From Entoloma clypeatum (lineage: Eukaryota > Basidiomycota > Agaricomycetes > Agaricales > Entolomataceae): 64,000 bases of DNA. The stretch spans positions 1,302,001-1,366,000 of the forward strand of contig OY751485.1 of assembly GCA_963565915.1 (NCBI GenBank). Direction: 5' to 3'. How positions within the stretch are numbered: the first letter of the stretch is position 1; the number at the start of each line of letters is the position of its first letter. Under the pieces are notes generated by a model that worked only from the letters and a program-made list of their open reading frames with translations, was not told the origin of the DNA and did not search any database. Shown here piece after piece: positions 50,250 to 59,536 of the stretch. The position numbers and the translations under genes were made by a program.

Positions 50250-51991
50250 AAACAGGTATTTCATTCCACACCCAAGGACTCCCTTAGAGAAAGTTTTTCA
50301 ACAACCCGAGGCGTTGAACTGCACTCACCATCGGCGACACATCAAGAAAAAACATGTGGTGCATTACTAATCTTGGACACTGTATTACAATCTATGGAAC
50401 GCCCACCAAGGAAAACACATCTACGATTGAGATTCTTCAAAAATCTTTGGATATAGATAGATGTCAACCAAGGGGACTGTGTTGAAAATCTTCTCAAGGC
50501 AATCGTTGCTGATCATGCAGCGAACGACGCTGTCATTTTCAAGGTGAGGGAAGGCTGATGATTTTTTCTTCTGACAGCTGGAAGCGACACCTCATTTTCC
50601 ATCTGACTCGCTTTGTGAGGCACTGGGCCTACAACCACTGGCAGGCAGTGAAGAGATGCCAAAGAAGGCCTTTGTGGTCTGCGTTTGCATGCCACAGCCT
50701 CCGCTCGACCATCACTATGATAAACGGCAACGTCTATATAGCGAGCCCTCCACAGGAAACATGGAGCTGGTCGAGACCCGGGCCATGGACCTCGTTCAAC
50801 ACCGGGTACCCTCTGAATGGCTGACTTTCAGTATCCTGTATAGATGATCACGTTAACATTATCAACCTGTGGAGGACCAATCAACCGATAACGACACTTT
50901 CTTTGGTTGAGGAGCTTTGTGCACTTCTTGAAAAGCCCATAGCCGACTCAGAGAAAGCCTGAGTCCCCATCACAGAATCAATGTTTCGGAATTTCCTTGC
51001 CACATTTTACCCCGACATGTGCAACGAGCACTTCGTTCACGATTGGGGAATTTGACGCAACGCTCATGTCTATGGCTTCAGCTGTTGCATATCGTCCGGC
51101 TCTGGGTGGTACAGAGCACGCCTTTGTTTTGTTTTGGGATAGCAATATACTACGCAACATCGTCGAACTCGTGACACCGGGACGACTATCCGCAATAGTA
51201 ACCACTATACGGAGACGCGAAACCTACGACCCGACTTTGGCTTTCTTTTGGAGAGCTTGCCCGTTTAGAGGCAAGGAGAAGGGACCAGAAAACATGGCTG
51301 ACCCCAGGTTGGAACTGGTTGAAAAGCTTGACTGGGTTTATAGCCCTGCCCCTTATATGCTTGGTAAGTGTTCACGCTCTGTTATATCCTCATCTGAACT
51401 ATTTTCATAGTTTAGTATTGCTATGCATCTAAAATGACCCTCTGCGCCATTACTGCACCTGTTACCCCAGGAGGCAATGCGAGAATCTCTGACATCATCA
51501 CGGTTGATTTGAGGTTTAGAAGAGATCACATTGTTGATATTCATCACCTCATCAATCTTTCCCCTCTATTTCCCTATTGGCTGGCCTTGTGCTGTTTCGT
51601 AACAATGGATTTGACAAGTTTGATAGGCAAGCAGTCCACTTCATATATGAGCACTTGTACTGAGATGAGCATAGGATGAATTCCAAGGTCGAAATGACGG
51701 GCACATACATCATCAAGACCTTCAAACAGAATGCTCATGAAAATGTCAAACACCTCGAAGTCATATATGCACTCATCAACACTCATTCAATCCCAAATAC
51801 AGACAAGCTGATAATGGCAAGGGGCGAGACTGTATGCTTAAAACCATGTGGAATTGCTTCCCGTCCAATCAAAAACAAACTGCAAGAATGTCTCATATGT
51901 GTTCTGGATGTGCTTGATGTACGAATTTAATTTTTATTCATTCCTGCTGCAATTAATTGCTCATCTTGTTCAGGCTGCCCATAAAATTAAA
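50250..51991 (+). pseudogene. Kinase-like host gene, 5' part, split by Copia-2
   Basis: Several exon-like blocks follow one another: DVNQGDCVENLLKAIVADHA (to a donor at about 50544), EATPHFPSDSLCEALGLQPL and PKKAFVVCVCMPQPP (about 50580-50825), LMSMASAVAYRPALGGTEHA (51040-51360), a block with DIITVDLRFRRDHIVDIHHL, and IPNTDKLIMARGETVCLKP up to CLICVLDVLD with a donor near 51920. A short exon after CAG at about 51975 runs into the Copia-2 insertion. The pattern matches large basidiomycete families of atypical, FunK1-related kinases. An in-frame TAG at 50454-50456 suggests it was damaged or that an intron lies there. The start was not fixed. Confidence 0.6.
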
Positions 51992-52301
51992 TGTTGAAGT
52001 TCCACCTGGGCGCTAGCCACAGGTGTACTGAGCAACATAGCTACAGTGGAAGTACTCTACGATACCGCTATGGTCACTTACATGGTTTGGAGGGGGTAAG
52101 GCTAGTGAGAGCGGTTGAGGCTGGTGAGAGCGATGGAGCTGGTTAAGAGTCAAGAGACAACTTGTTGATATTAACAGTTTCCTGGTCTTATATACCATAC
52201 TACTGTTTGTACCAACCAAATAAGTATGTAATCGAAGATGTGTAAAGGTCACGTGATATAATCTAATCTAATCTAATCTACGTGATGGAAAAGTTTCAAC
52301 A
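51992..52301 (-). repeat. Copia-2 3' LTR
   Basis: This 310-bp LTR contains the ATCTA-type tandem repeat near its outer end. It differs from 57520-57829 at ATACCATAC versus ATACCGTAC, a CpG transition. Confidence 0.95.
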
Positions 52302-52366
52302 CCCCCCCATATTTAGTACATACTTCTAAATACATCTTACTTTTTCCCATATAGGTACTCTTTCGT

Positions 52367-55300
52367 CTAGTTTTTAAGTAATCCAAAGTACGGGATAAAC
52401 TTGCTAAAGAGGACTTTCCCCAGATTCTTAGTTAAAAGGTCTGCAGGGTTATTCACTCCTTCGATGAATTCGACCGTAATGATGCCTTCGGATACTTTTT
52501 CTCTGACGAAGTGGAATCGCACGTCAATGTGCTTGGACCGCTTTTCAGTTACAGGGTTGGATGCGATAAAGACGGAGCCATTGTTATCTCCATAGATCGG
52601 GACTGATCCGATCTGCATCCCAAGTTCGGCAAGCATGCTTCTAAGCCATGTCACTGCGCGACTGCAATCTGATAGCGCCATGTATTCTGCTTCCGTGGAA
52701 GAGAGGGCAATGGTTTTTTGCGCCGATGAAACCCATGTTACTGCTCCAGATGCCAGCGATACGAAGTAACCAGTGGTGGACTTCCTGGTGTTTTCGTCTG
52801 ACGCCCAATCGGAGTCTGTGAATGCATAGATTCCTTTCCCAGAATCACCATCGTACATGATCGCGTAATTTTTTGTCGCCTTCAAATACCTGCAAATATC
52901 CCTTGCCACTTCTAAATGGCATTTGGTAGGGTTTGCGGAGAATTGGGACATTTTGATTACGGTGAAACAAATGTCGGGTCTTGTCCCGATCATTAAGTAC
53001 AATAGTGACCTGATGACGGATTGGTACTTGGATCTGAGTTCCGCATTGGGTTCATCTTCAGACTTCATGGGTTTGGAGCCCGTCGGGAGTGGGGTATGGG
53101 TGGCATTAGATTCACTCATCCCCATGCGTGCGAGAATTTTCTCAAGGTAGGGTACTTGATCAATGAAGATCCGCTTCCCACATTGCCTTATTTGGATAGA
53201 GAGAAATTCTTTTGGTTCCCCATCAGGGACTAGGTGGCCTAGATCCCTACATTCCCATGTTGTCATGAAGGCCTTCTTCTTTTCCAGCGTGTATTCCCGG
53301 TTTGTGCCGAGAAAAGCAGAGTCATCGACATAAATGACGGCGATCACAGTTTCCCCTTTGGTACTTGTGTGAATGAAAACTCCCGCATCGGAGTGAAGCC
53401 GGGCAAAGCCGAGCTTTTTCATGGAGGAATCGAGTTCCCTCCACCAGGCTAATGCGGCCTGCTTGAGTCCGTATAGGGCTTTGTATAGTCGGTACACGAG
53501 GTTTTCTTTCCCCTTTACTATGTAGCCCTCAGGCTGTCGCATGTAAATTACCTCACGGAGTGTTCCATAGAGGAAGGCTGCTGAGACGTCCAAGAGTGTC
53601 ATGAACCACCCTTCAAGGGCTGTCAATGCCAGAATCAATCGGACTGTCTCGTATCTCACTACTGGTGAGAAGATCTGATCGAAGTCAATCCCTTCTACCT
53701 GTGAGAAACCTTTTGCAACAAGGCACGCTTTCAAACGCCCGTCGGATTTTTCGTTGTAAACCCATTTGTTCCTTAGAGCTTTCCTCCCTGTAGGTAGGGG
53801 TACTAACTCCGTGATCACCCCGCGGCTTTTGAGCATGTCTAGCTCTTTTCGTTCTGCCGCATACCAATCTTCTTTGTTCGGAAGAGAGTATATGTCTTTG
53901 TGTGACATTTCGATGATGCCTACTTGGATGGAGATTGCCTCCATTAGGAGATCGTTCATCCATGCCGTTTGACCGCCCAGTCTACGTCTTCGATCCATTT
54001 TTTCAAGATCAGAAGCAGGGGTGTCTTCCCCATAGATGCTATCTGGCATTCTCCGAACTCGTCGTTCCCTGATCGGTCGATCTGGTACTTGCTCGGGCTC
54101 TGGAGTGGGTACTCGTGGCTCGTCATCGGGTTCGCTACGCGGCAAATCATCGTCTGATTCAGGGTGATCCTGTCCAGTGGGAACAGGGTCGTGAGGTTTT
54201 TCGTAATGACCGTCATTGTCATCGTTTCCGGGGATGAGGTCCTCAAACTCATCAGCCGGTTCTGGGTTTTCCATTTCTGGATGGTTCTCTGGCAAAGGGT
54301 CGATGTGGCATCTAGGGTACTTGCTTTCATCAAAGATAGCTTTCCCACCCATGAAAATTGTATTAGTCTCAGGATCCATGAAACGGTATCCTTTGACCCC
54401 TGGCTTTGATCTGAGATAAATCATCAATCGAGATCTAGACTCCAGGGAATTTCTACGTTTTTCTTTTGGGATATACACATATGCCTGACATCCGAAGACT
54501 CTGATGCTTGACATATCGGGGATCTCATTGGTCACCCTGAAGTAAGGGGTATTCCATTCGAGACGCTGCATGGGGGTTCTGTTGTAGAGAAAAGCTGCAT
54601 GTTCCAAACAGAATTCCCACCACATAGGTGGTAAGCACGCGTCAAAGCGCAAGGCCTGAGATTTCTCCCACAGGGTTCGATTTATCCGTTCTGCTCGACC
54701 GTTCTGCTGGTGCTGATACGGGAGCGTGACGTCGATCAGAATTCCATGATCGGCAAGTACATCCTTGTATTCGTTAAATTCTCCACCTCCATCAACTCGC
54801 CATTTCTTAGGAGTGGCGGCGAATTGATTCTGGATCATCGCAAGGAATTGTCGTAGTGCCATGACAGCATCCGACTTCTTCCTAAGCAAGACGACCCAGA
54901 CGTGGGATGAAAAATCGTCCAAAAACGTAAGGAAATATTTATATTTGTGGTATGATGCCGTGGATATTTGTTTAAGATCGGAATGGATCAGATCAAAGGT
55001 TTTTGTTGCCCTTGTTATCGAATTTGGATATGACTGATTTGGCATTTTCCCTTTGAGGCAACCTGTGCAACTTTCCTGTGATTTCTCACGTACTAGTGTT
55101 TCAGGTACCCCTTTGGTACTGGTGGGAATCTTTCGGAGTGCTTGATCATTTGGGTGACCAAGGCGCTTGTGCCATGTTTCAACAGTGATTTCGCTCGAGA
55201 TCGCATGGATCTGGTCATAGCGTATTTCAGTGTCTAACCAGTAAATGGTTTGACCAAGGATGTGGGGCGAAAACTGGATTTTGCTCAGCCCTTTGGAGAT

Positions 55301-57157
55301 GTTAATTTCTCCACAAGTCCCGTCTACTTTGTAACCATGGTTAAGGAAGACGCCTAGGGACAATAGGTGTGTGTCCATGTCCGGGATGTAGAACACCGGT
55401 CTGAGAAGATGGGTTTTTATTTCCCCATTTAGGGTGTGCCGTACTGGAACGGCCCCAACTCCGAGTATTTCCAGTTTCTTCCCTTTAGCTGCAGTTTGGA
55501 CGAATCGCTTGACCGTGAGAGGTCTATAATATGCGAAGTCCTTAAACTCATAGGTGAAGTGTAAAGAGGCGCCGGAATCTAGTATCCATTGCGCGCGTTC
55601 TTTTTCCTTACAATGTGTACAAGAGGCGAAATGTTTAATATATTTTTTATGTAGATCACTGCTAATGTGATCTACGCACTCTGTACTGGTACTGGCTAAT
55701 ATATTATACGTCTGTTGAGAGGTATTATTAGCATTCCGCAATTGATAAGTTTCAAGAAAGGGTTTCGACGAACCGTCAAGTTCTATCTCATCCTCAAACA
55801 CATCCGGCCCCATCCGTTCCTGGTCGATGTCCATCATTTTCAGCGATTCTTCTATCGACGGGGCTACGCGACGCTGTTTAGCCGGCCTTTCGTCGATGTC
55901 AGGAATGATGGTATCTAAGATACGGAGGTTTGACCCAGAGGGTTGAGCACTGATCTCTCGGGCGAGTCTTCGCACCCTCTCATTCTTTTTCCACACAGAC
56001 GGCTTTCCTGAGGGAAGCCCGGTGTACTGAGAAGGAGGCGGGTTCATGCGTTGCAGGAGAGACTGCATTTTCTCCGATTCAGGCTGCGCGGTACTCGTAG
56101 TTTTCCTGCGGCCCGTTACAGTGGTGAAGGTAGGTGCATGACGAGGAGGGAGAGGGCAAGGGGCACGTTGACGAGGAGGAAGGGGACAAGGAGCAGGACG
56201 ACGAGGGATGTGCTCAATGGCTGGTGCGATGAACTCGACCATTTCCTCGGCTTGGTCGGACTCGTTGTCTGCGTTGTTGGCGCGTTTCTTCTGGTTGCGC
56301 CAGCGTCCCTTTCCCTTCTTCTTTTCAGAAGCGGTACTTGGGTCGGTCGAGTTAGGCTGCTCGTCAGCATTGTTATGCGAGGTACTCGGCACTGTTTGCT
56401 TTTCCCATTTGGGGTCTTGCCCCTTTCGCTTGGTCCCGGAGATTTTCCGGGCCTGCTCGTTGGACGCCCGAGTAGACCCAATTGCATACTTGCGCCTGTA
56501 CTCTGATACGATGCTGTCGGCAACGGCCTGCCACGTGAAGTCATCGGCGTCGTAGACCTGGAAGAGGGCGGTGGAGAGAGACGACCAAGCGTCAGGGATG
56601 GCACTCGCCAGGATCATAGCCTGCATCAGATCAGGCACGATGAACTTCGCATCGCTGAGGCGAGCGAAGAGTGATCCGAGGCGCTCGATTTCCGGTACGG
56701 GGTCGCGACCCGAGAGCTTGAAGGAGGCAGCAGCCTTGAAGTCGCCAAAAATGGTGGCGGGGGAGACCTTCGAATACGCGTCTTTCAACGTCGTCCAAGC
56801 TTCCTTTGAGGTTGAGGCGTCCTTGATGTGCCTCCTGATTGCTTCGGAGACTTTGAGACGGATGGAACCCTGAGCCATGTCGTCGTCTCTGATCCAGGCC
56901 TTCTTTTCCTTGGCGAAGGCGGGATGGTCGACAGTGATAGTGACCGCCGGAGGTTGAGTCGCAGATGTCGAAGTGGCTGAGGCAGGGGTGGAGACCGTGA
57001 CCGTAAAGTCCTTGATGTCGGGGCGCTCAATGTCGCCGGATACGAGGCGCCAGACTCCTTGATGGAGAAGGTATGACTTCATTTTTTCGGCCCAACTTTG
57101 GTAGTCGATGCCGTCGAAGATGGCGATGGAGTCGAGGGCGGAGCGAGAGGTAGACAT
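52367..57157 (-). CDS. Copia-2 Gag-Pol polyprotein, intact
   Basis: A 1596-residue single frame from the ATG at 57157 (MSTSRSALDSIAIFDGIDYQ). Gag comes first; it has no CCHC knuckle, but a basic Pro-rich linker with a tandem duplication (CPLPPRQRAPCPLPPR) that Copia-1 lacks. Protease: LDSGASLHFT near residue 526. GAG-pre-integrase zinc motif: HKRLGHPNDQAL to CTGCLKGK near 660-710. Integrase acids: IHSDLKQ (about 724), VDGGGEF (about 790) and NGRAERINR (about 820). RT: LKACLVAKGFSQVEGIDFDQ and catalytic VIYVDDSAFLG near 1276. RNase H: FTDSDWASDENTRKST near 1447 and LSSTEAEYMALSD. Gag and Pol are in one frame, as in plant and many fungal copia elements, so the Gag/Pol ratio must be set after translation or by splicing. 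Confidence 0.96.
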   Translation of the reverse strand: MSTSRSALDSIAIFDGIDYQSWAEKMKSYLLHQGVWRLVSGDIERPDIKDFTVTVSTPASATSTSATQPPAVTITVDHPAFAKEKKAWIRDDDMAQGSIRLKVSEAIRRHIKDASTSKEAWTTLKDAYSKVSPATIFGDFKAAASFKLSGRDPVPEIERLGSLFARLSDAKFIVPDLMQAMILASAIPDAWSSLSTALFQVYDADDFTWQAVADSIVSEYRRKYAIGSTRASNEQARKISGTKRKGQDPKWEKQTVPSTSHNNADEQPNSTDPSTASEKKKGKGRWRNQKKRANNADNESDQAEEMVEFIAPAIEHIPRRPAPCPLPPRQRAPCPLPPRHAPTFTTVTGRRKTTSTAQPESEKMQSLLQRMNPPPSQYTGLPSGKPSVWKKNERVRRLAREISAQPSGSNLRILDTIIPDIDERPAKQRRVAPSIEESLKMMDIDQERMGPDVFEDEIELDGSSKPFLETYQLRNANNTSQQTYNILASTSTECVDHISSDLHKKYIKHFASCTHCKEKERAQWILDSGASLHFTYEFKDFAYYRPLTVKRFVQTAAKGKKLEILGVGAVPVRHTLNGEIKTHLLRPVFYIPDMDTHLLSLGVFLNHGYKVDGTCGEINISKGLSKIQFSPHILGQTIYWLDTEIRYDQIHAISSEITVETWHKRLGHPNDQALRKIPTSTKGVPETLVREKSQESCTGCLKGKMPNQSYPNSITRATKTFDLIHSDLKQISTASYHKYKYFLTFLDDFSSHVWVVLLRKKSDAVMALRQFLAMIQNQFAATPKKWRVDGGGEFNEYKDVLADHGILIDVTLPYQHQQNGRAERINRTLWEKSQALRFDACLPPMWWEFCLEHAAFLYNRTPMQRLEWNTPYFRVTNEIPDMSSIRVFGCQAYVYIPKEKRRNSLESRSRLMIYLRSKPGVKGYRFMDPETNTIFMGGKAIFDESKYPRCHIDPLPENHPEMENPEPADEFEDLIPGNDDNDGHYEKPHDPVPTGQDHPESDDDLPRSEPDDEPRVPTPEPEQVPDRPIRERRVRRMPDSIYGEDTPASDLEKMDRRRRLGGQTAWMNDLLMEAISIQVGIIEMSHKDIYSLPNKEDWYAAERKELDMLKSRGVITELVPLPTGRKALRNKWVYNEKSDGRLKACLVAKGFSQVEGIDFDQIFSPVVRYETVRLILALTALEGWFMTLLDVSAAFLYGTLREVIYMRQPEGYIVKGKENLVYRLYKALYGLKQAALAWWRELDSSMKKLGFARLHSDAGVFIHTSTKGETVIAVIYVDDSAFLGTNREYTLEKKKAFMTTWECRDLGHLVPDGEPKEFLSIQIRQCGKRIFIDQVPYLEKILARMGMSESNATHTPLPTGSKPMKSEDEPNAELRSKYQSVIRSLLYLMIGTRPDICFTVIKMSQFSANPTKCHLEVARDICRYLKATKNYAIMYDGDSGKGIYAFTDSDWASDENTRKSTTGYFVSLASGAVTWVSSAQKTIALSSTEAEYMALSDCSRAVTWLRSMLAELGMQIGSVPIYGDNNGSVFIASNPVTEKRSKHIDVRFHFVREKVSEGIITVEFIEGVNNPADLLTKNLGKVLFSKFIPYFGLLKN

Positions 57158-57506
57158 TTTAGATGAATCTAAGAAAGGGTTCCCAATCAGTGATGTGTTA
57201 TGAATATGATTCAAGAAAACAATTAAATGATTCCTTATGACATATTCCCTTTAGGAATAGCAGTCACGGAAAAACCCTTTATATGTCAGAAACGTATAAG
57301 GTGTGATCAATGTTTCCACATGGAGTGTACTAGGTCAATCCCCTTAGGGACGTCTAATGACAGGTACTTGTCGTAATGACGTTCCCAGGTTCATATGTGA
57401 AGAAGTAAGACTCAGAACCTAGATCTTTCGATCGGTTCTTCGCCAACCAGGGTAGAGTGGGCAGGTACTCGCTGTTGCCAGCATTTCCCAAGTCCCTCTG
57501 CTATCC

Positions 57507-57519
57507 GGGGCCCATAACC
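57507..57519 (-). promoter_or_regulatory. Copia-2 primer-binding site, half-tRNA type
   Basis: The site is GGTTATGGGCCCC on the minus strand next to the 5' LTR, complementary to the anticodon arm of initiator tRNA-Met. Confidence 0.75.
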
Positions 57520-57829
57520 TGTTGAAGTTCCACCTGGGCGCTAGCCACAGGTGTACTGAGCAACATAGCTACAGTGGAAGTACTCTACGATACCGCTATG
57601 GTCACTTACATGGTTTGGAGGGGGTAAGGCTAGTGAGAGCGGTTGAGGCTGGTGAGAGCGATGGAGCTGGTTAAGAGTCAAGAGACAACTTGTTGATATT
57701 AACAGTTTCCTGGTCTTATATACCGTACTACTGTTTGTACCAACCAAATAAGTATGTAATCGAAGATGTGTAAAGGTCACGTGATATAATCTAATCTAAT
57801 CTAATCTACGTGATGGAAAAGTTTCAACA
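57520..57829 (-). repeat. Copia-2 5' LTR
   Basis: This 310-bp LTR runs from TGTTGAAG to TTCAACA and is nearly identical to the left copy. It shares the CACGTGAT and ATCTA repeats with the Copia-1 LTR. Confidence 0.95.
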
Positions 57830-58571
57830 TTAAATTATATCATTCGCGATATTTGGTGGGATAATATCATTCACAAAGCAGGCGATGAGTCCAAGTGGTT
57901 CTTGATTGACTGGGAAGATGCCGCTAGGCCGCCGACATTGGCTAAACTATCATTTGATGAGGTCACTCACTCACCGGATATTTTTCGTGATGGGCATGGT
58001 GCAGAGGTTGATATATGGGCTATTGGGTATCTGATTCGAATGTCCACGGTTGCATGGCACTCGCCAGAAATGATGAGACTCGGAGTGTGTATTTGCGATG
58101 AAGCTCATGAATTGAGTGCGCAAGATGTTTTGGCACTGCTCAGTCACCTCGAAGGGGTATGTCTGATCTCTTTCTTCATGTTCGCAGTGACATTGACCAG
58201 TTCACACGTCGACTTTCTAGCCGGCAGGTGGGGCAAGGGAAGAGTTCATGGATGGAGGGGCAGCAAGTTGATAGTCCTGGGCAAAGGTTATGTACCTCAC
58301 TTCTGCATGAATGGGCTGATAAGCGAACACTCTATATACTGTCTAGGTGACACCTTGTGATCTATTGGTGTCAGCAAGTCTACGATGCGAGTTTTTGAGT
58401 ATTTCGTTACTACTTATCATGAGTGGGGAGAAGGGGCGGAGGCAATCAAATGTATGCTTCACTAACATTGAGTCTGAACCCAATTGATGGCTTTTCAGGG
58501 AGTTTTTAGGGCTGATCGGTGATGAAGATGCTGATGAGGATGAACACATAGACCATCGTGGACGACAATGA
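57830..58571 (+). pseudogene. Kinase-like host gene, 3' part (catalytic loop to C-terminus)
   Basis: Past the TTAAA duplication the gene continues YIIRDIWWDNIIHKAGDESK, a catalytic-loop-like motif with Ile where HRD has His. It goes on with WFLIDWEDAARPPTLA in the DFG position (DWE) and HGAEVDIWAIGYLI, the helix F segment. After 58150 two further exon-like blocks end with MRVFEYFVTTYHEWGEGAEA, an intron at about 58451-58497, and FLGLIGDEDADEDEHIDHRG with a TGA at 58569-58571. The reading passes from 51991 to 57835 in frame when Copia-2 and one duplication are removed. Loss of the His and the DFG Gly suggests an atypical or inactive kinase even before insertion. Confidence 0.65.
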
Positions 58572-59536
58572 CCAGACTCGACCATAGTTTAGTGACGTCA
58601 CACTCAATTGAACCTCATACCAAATTTAAAATGGACCAACTACTAGTATGTACACTCAGCTCTCACTAACACATATCCTCAGGCTTTGAAATGAACCTCT
58701 TCAAATGGACCCTTTCCCGTCCACCTCCACTCCCATTCGACTTTGACCAACGTTGAGCTTGATAGCTAAGCGTGTCAGATTCAGAATCTGCCTCCATTTC
58801 CAATCATCCCAGATAGTGTTTTCGAACTCCTGTTGCCGCAATCAATGTACGTTCAACTCTGGAGTACAATTTTCCGAGCCCAGATACTTATCATAAATGG
58901 AACAGATCAGATCAGTAACATGATAACATCTACTAACATCAGCCCACACATCGGTCAGGGCCACCTTTTGGTCACCTCCAATATCTCCCTCAAACTAGGG
59001 TAAAGTAAGCTCAAACTTTTTCTATGGCCTAAAGTACATTCCTTTAGTCCATTCTGCATGTAATTTGTGTCTAGAACAGAGCCTCCAACGAGGTCGAATT
59101 GAGGCCACTTGTCACGCTGGCCGACAGATGCCGCATCGGAGCTTGAAACAGATCCTGAGTGTGTTGCGTCGATTAACCCATGTTGCTATTGCACAGTTCC
59201 GACAGCCTTATAATTTCCATCAGCCAAATTGACCCCCTCGTAATTCAGCAAGCTGCCTTGCATTCTATCAACTATATAATCCATATCTATATATTCTCCG
59301 TTATATCACCATTCTAATCTAGTAATGTACAGACATAGCCGTGAATCGAATACTTGGTTGTCGTTGCGCCAAAGCTTGCGTCGTTTGGGCACTGCGGAAT
59401 TCGAATTTTGACCTTTTCGGGAGTGTGACATACTGTGACTGACCGAAAGGTGGCCTGACCGATGTGTGGGCTGATGTTAGTAGCACAAAAATGTTCGCGG
59501 TAGATTCCGATGATCACGTGTTTTCGTGGAATCTAC
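58572..59536. other. Intergenic sequence
   Basis: No gene was recognised over about 960 bp. The right end is AT-rich (TATATAATCC near 59270, TATATATTC near 59290) and probably contains the promoter of the kinase gene at 59537. Confidence 0.5.

Larger units (their letters stand above)
51992..57829 (-). mobile_element. Copia-2: complete Ty1/copia element in a kinase-like gene
   Basis: The 5838-bp element has 310-bp LTRs differing at one base by eye and the 5-bp duplication TTAAA at 51987-51991 and 57830-57834. One uninterrupted polyprotein frame fills it. The half-tRNA primer site and a C7/G7 polypurine tract (52302-52308) are in place. All features of an active element are present. Confidence 0.96.
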
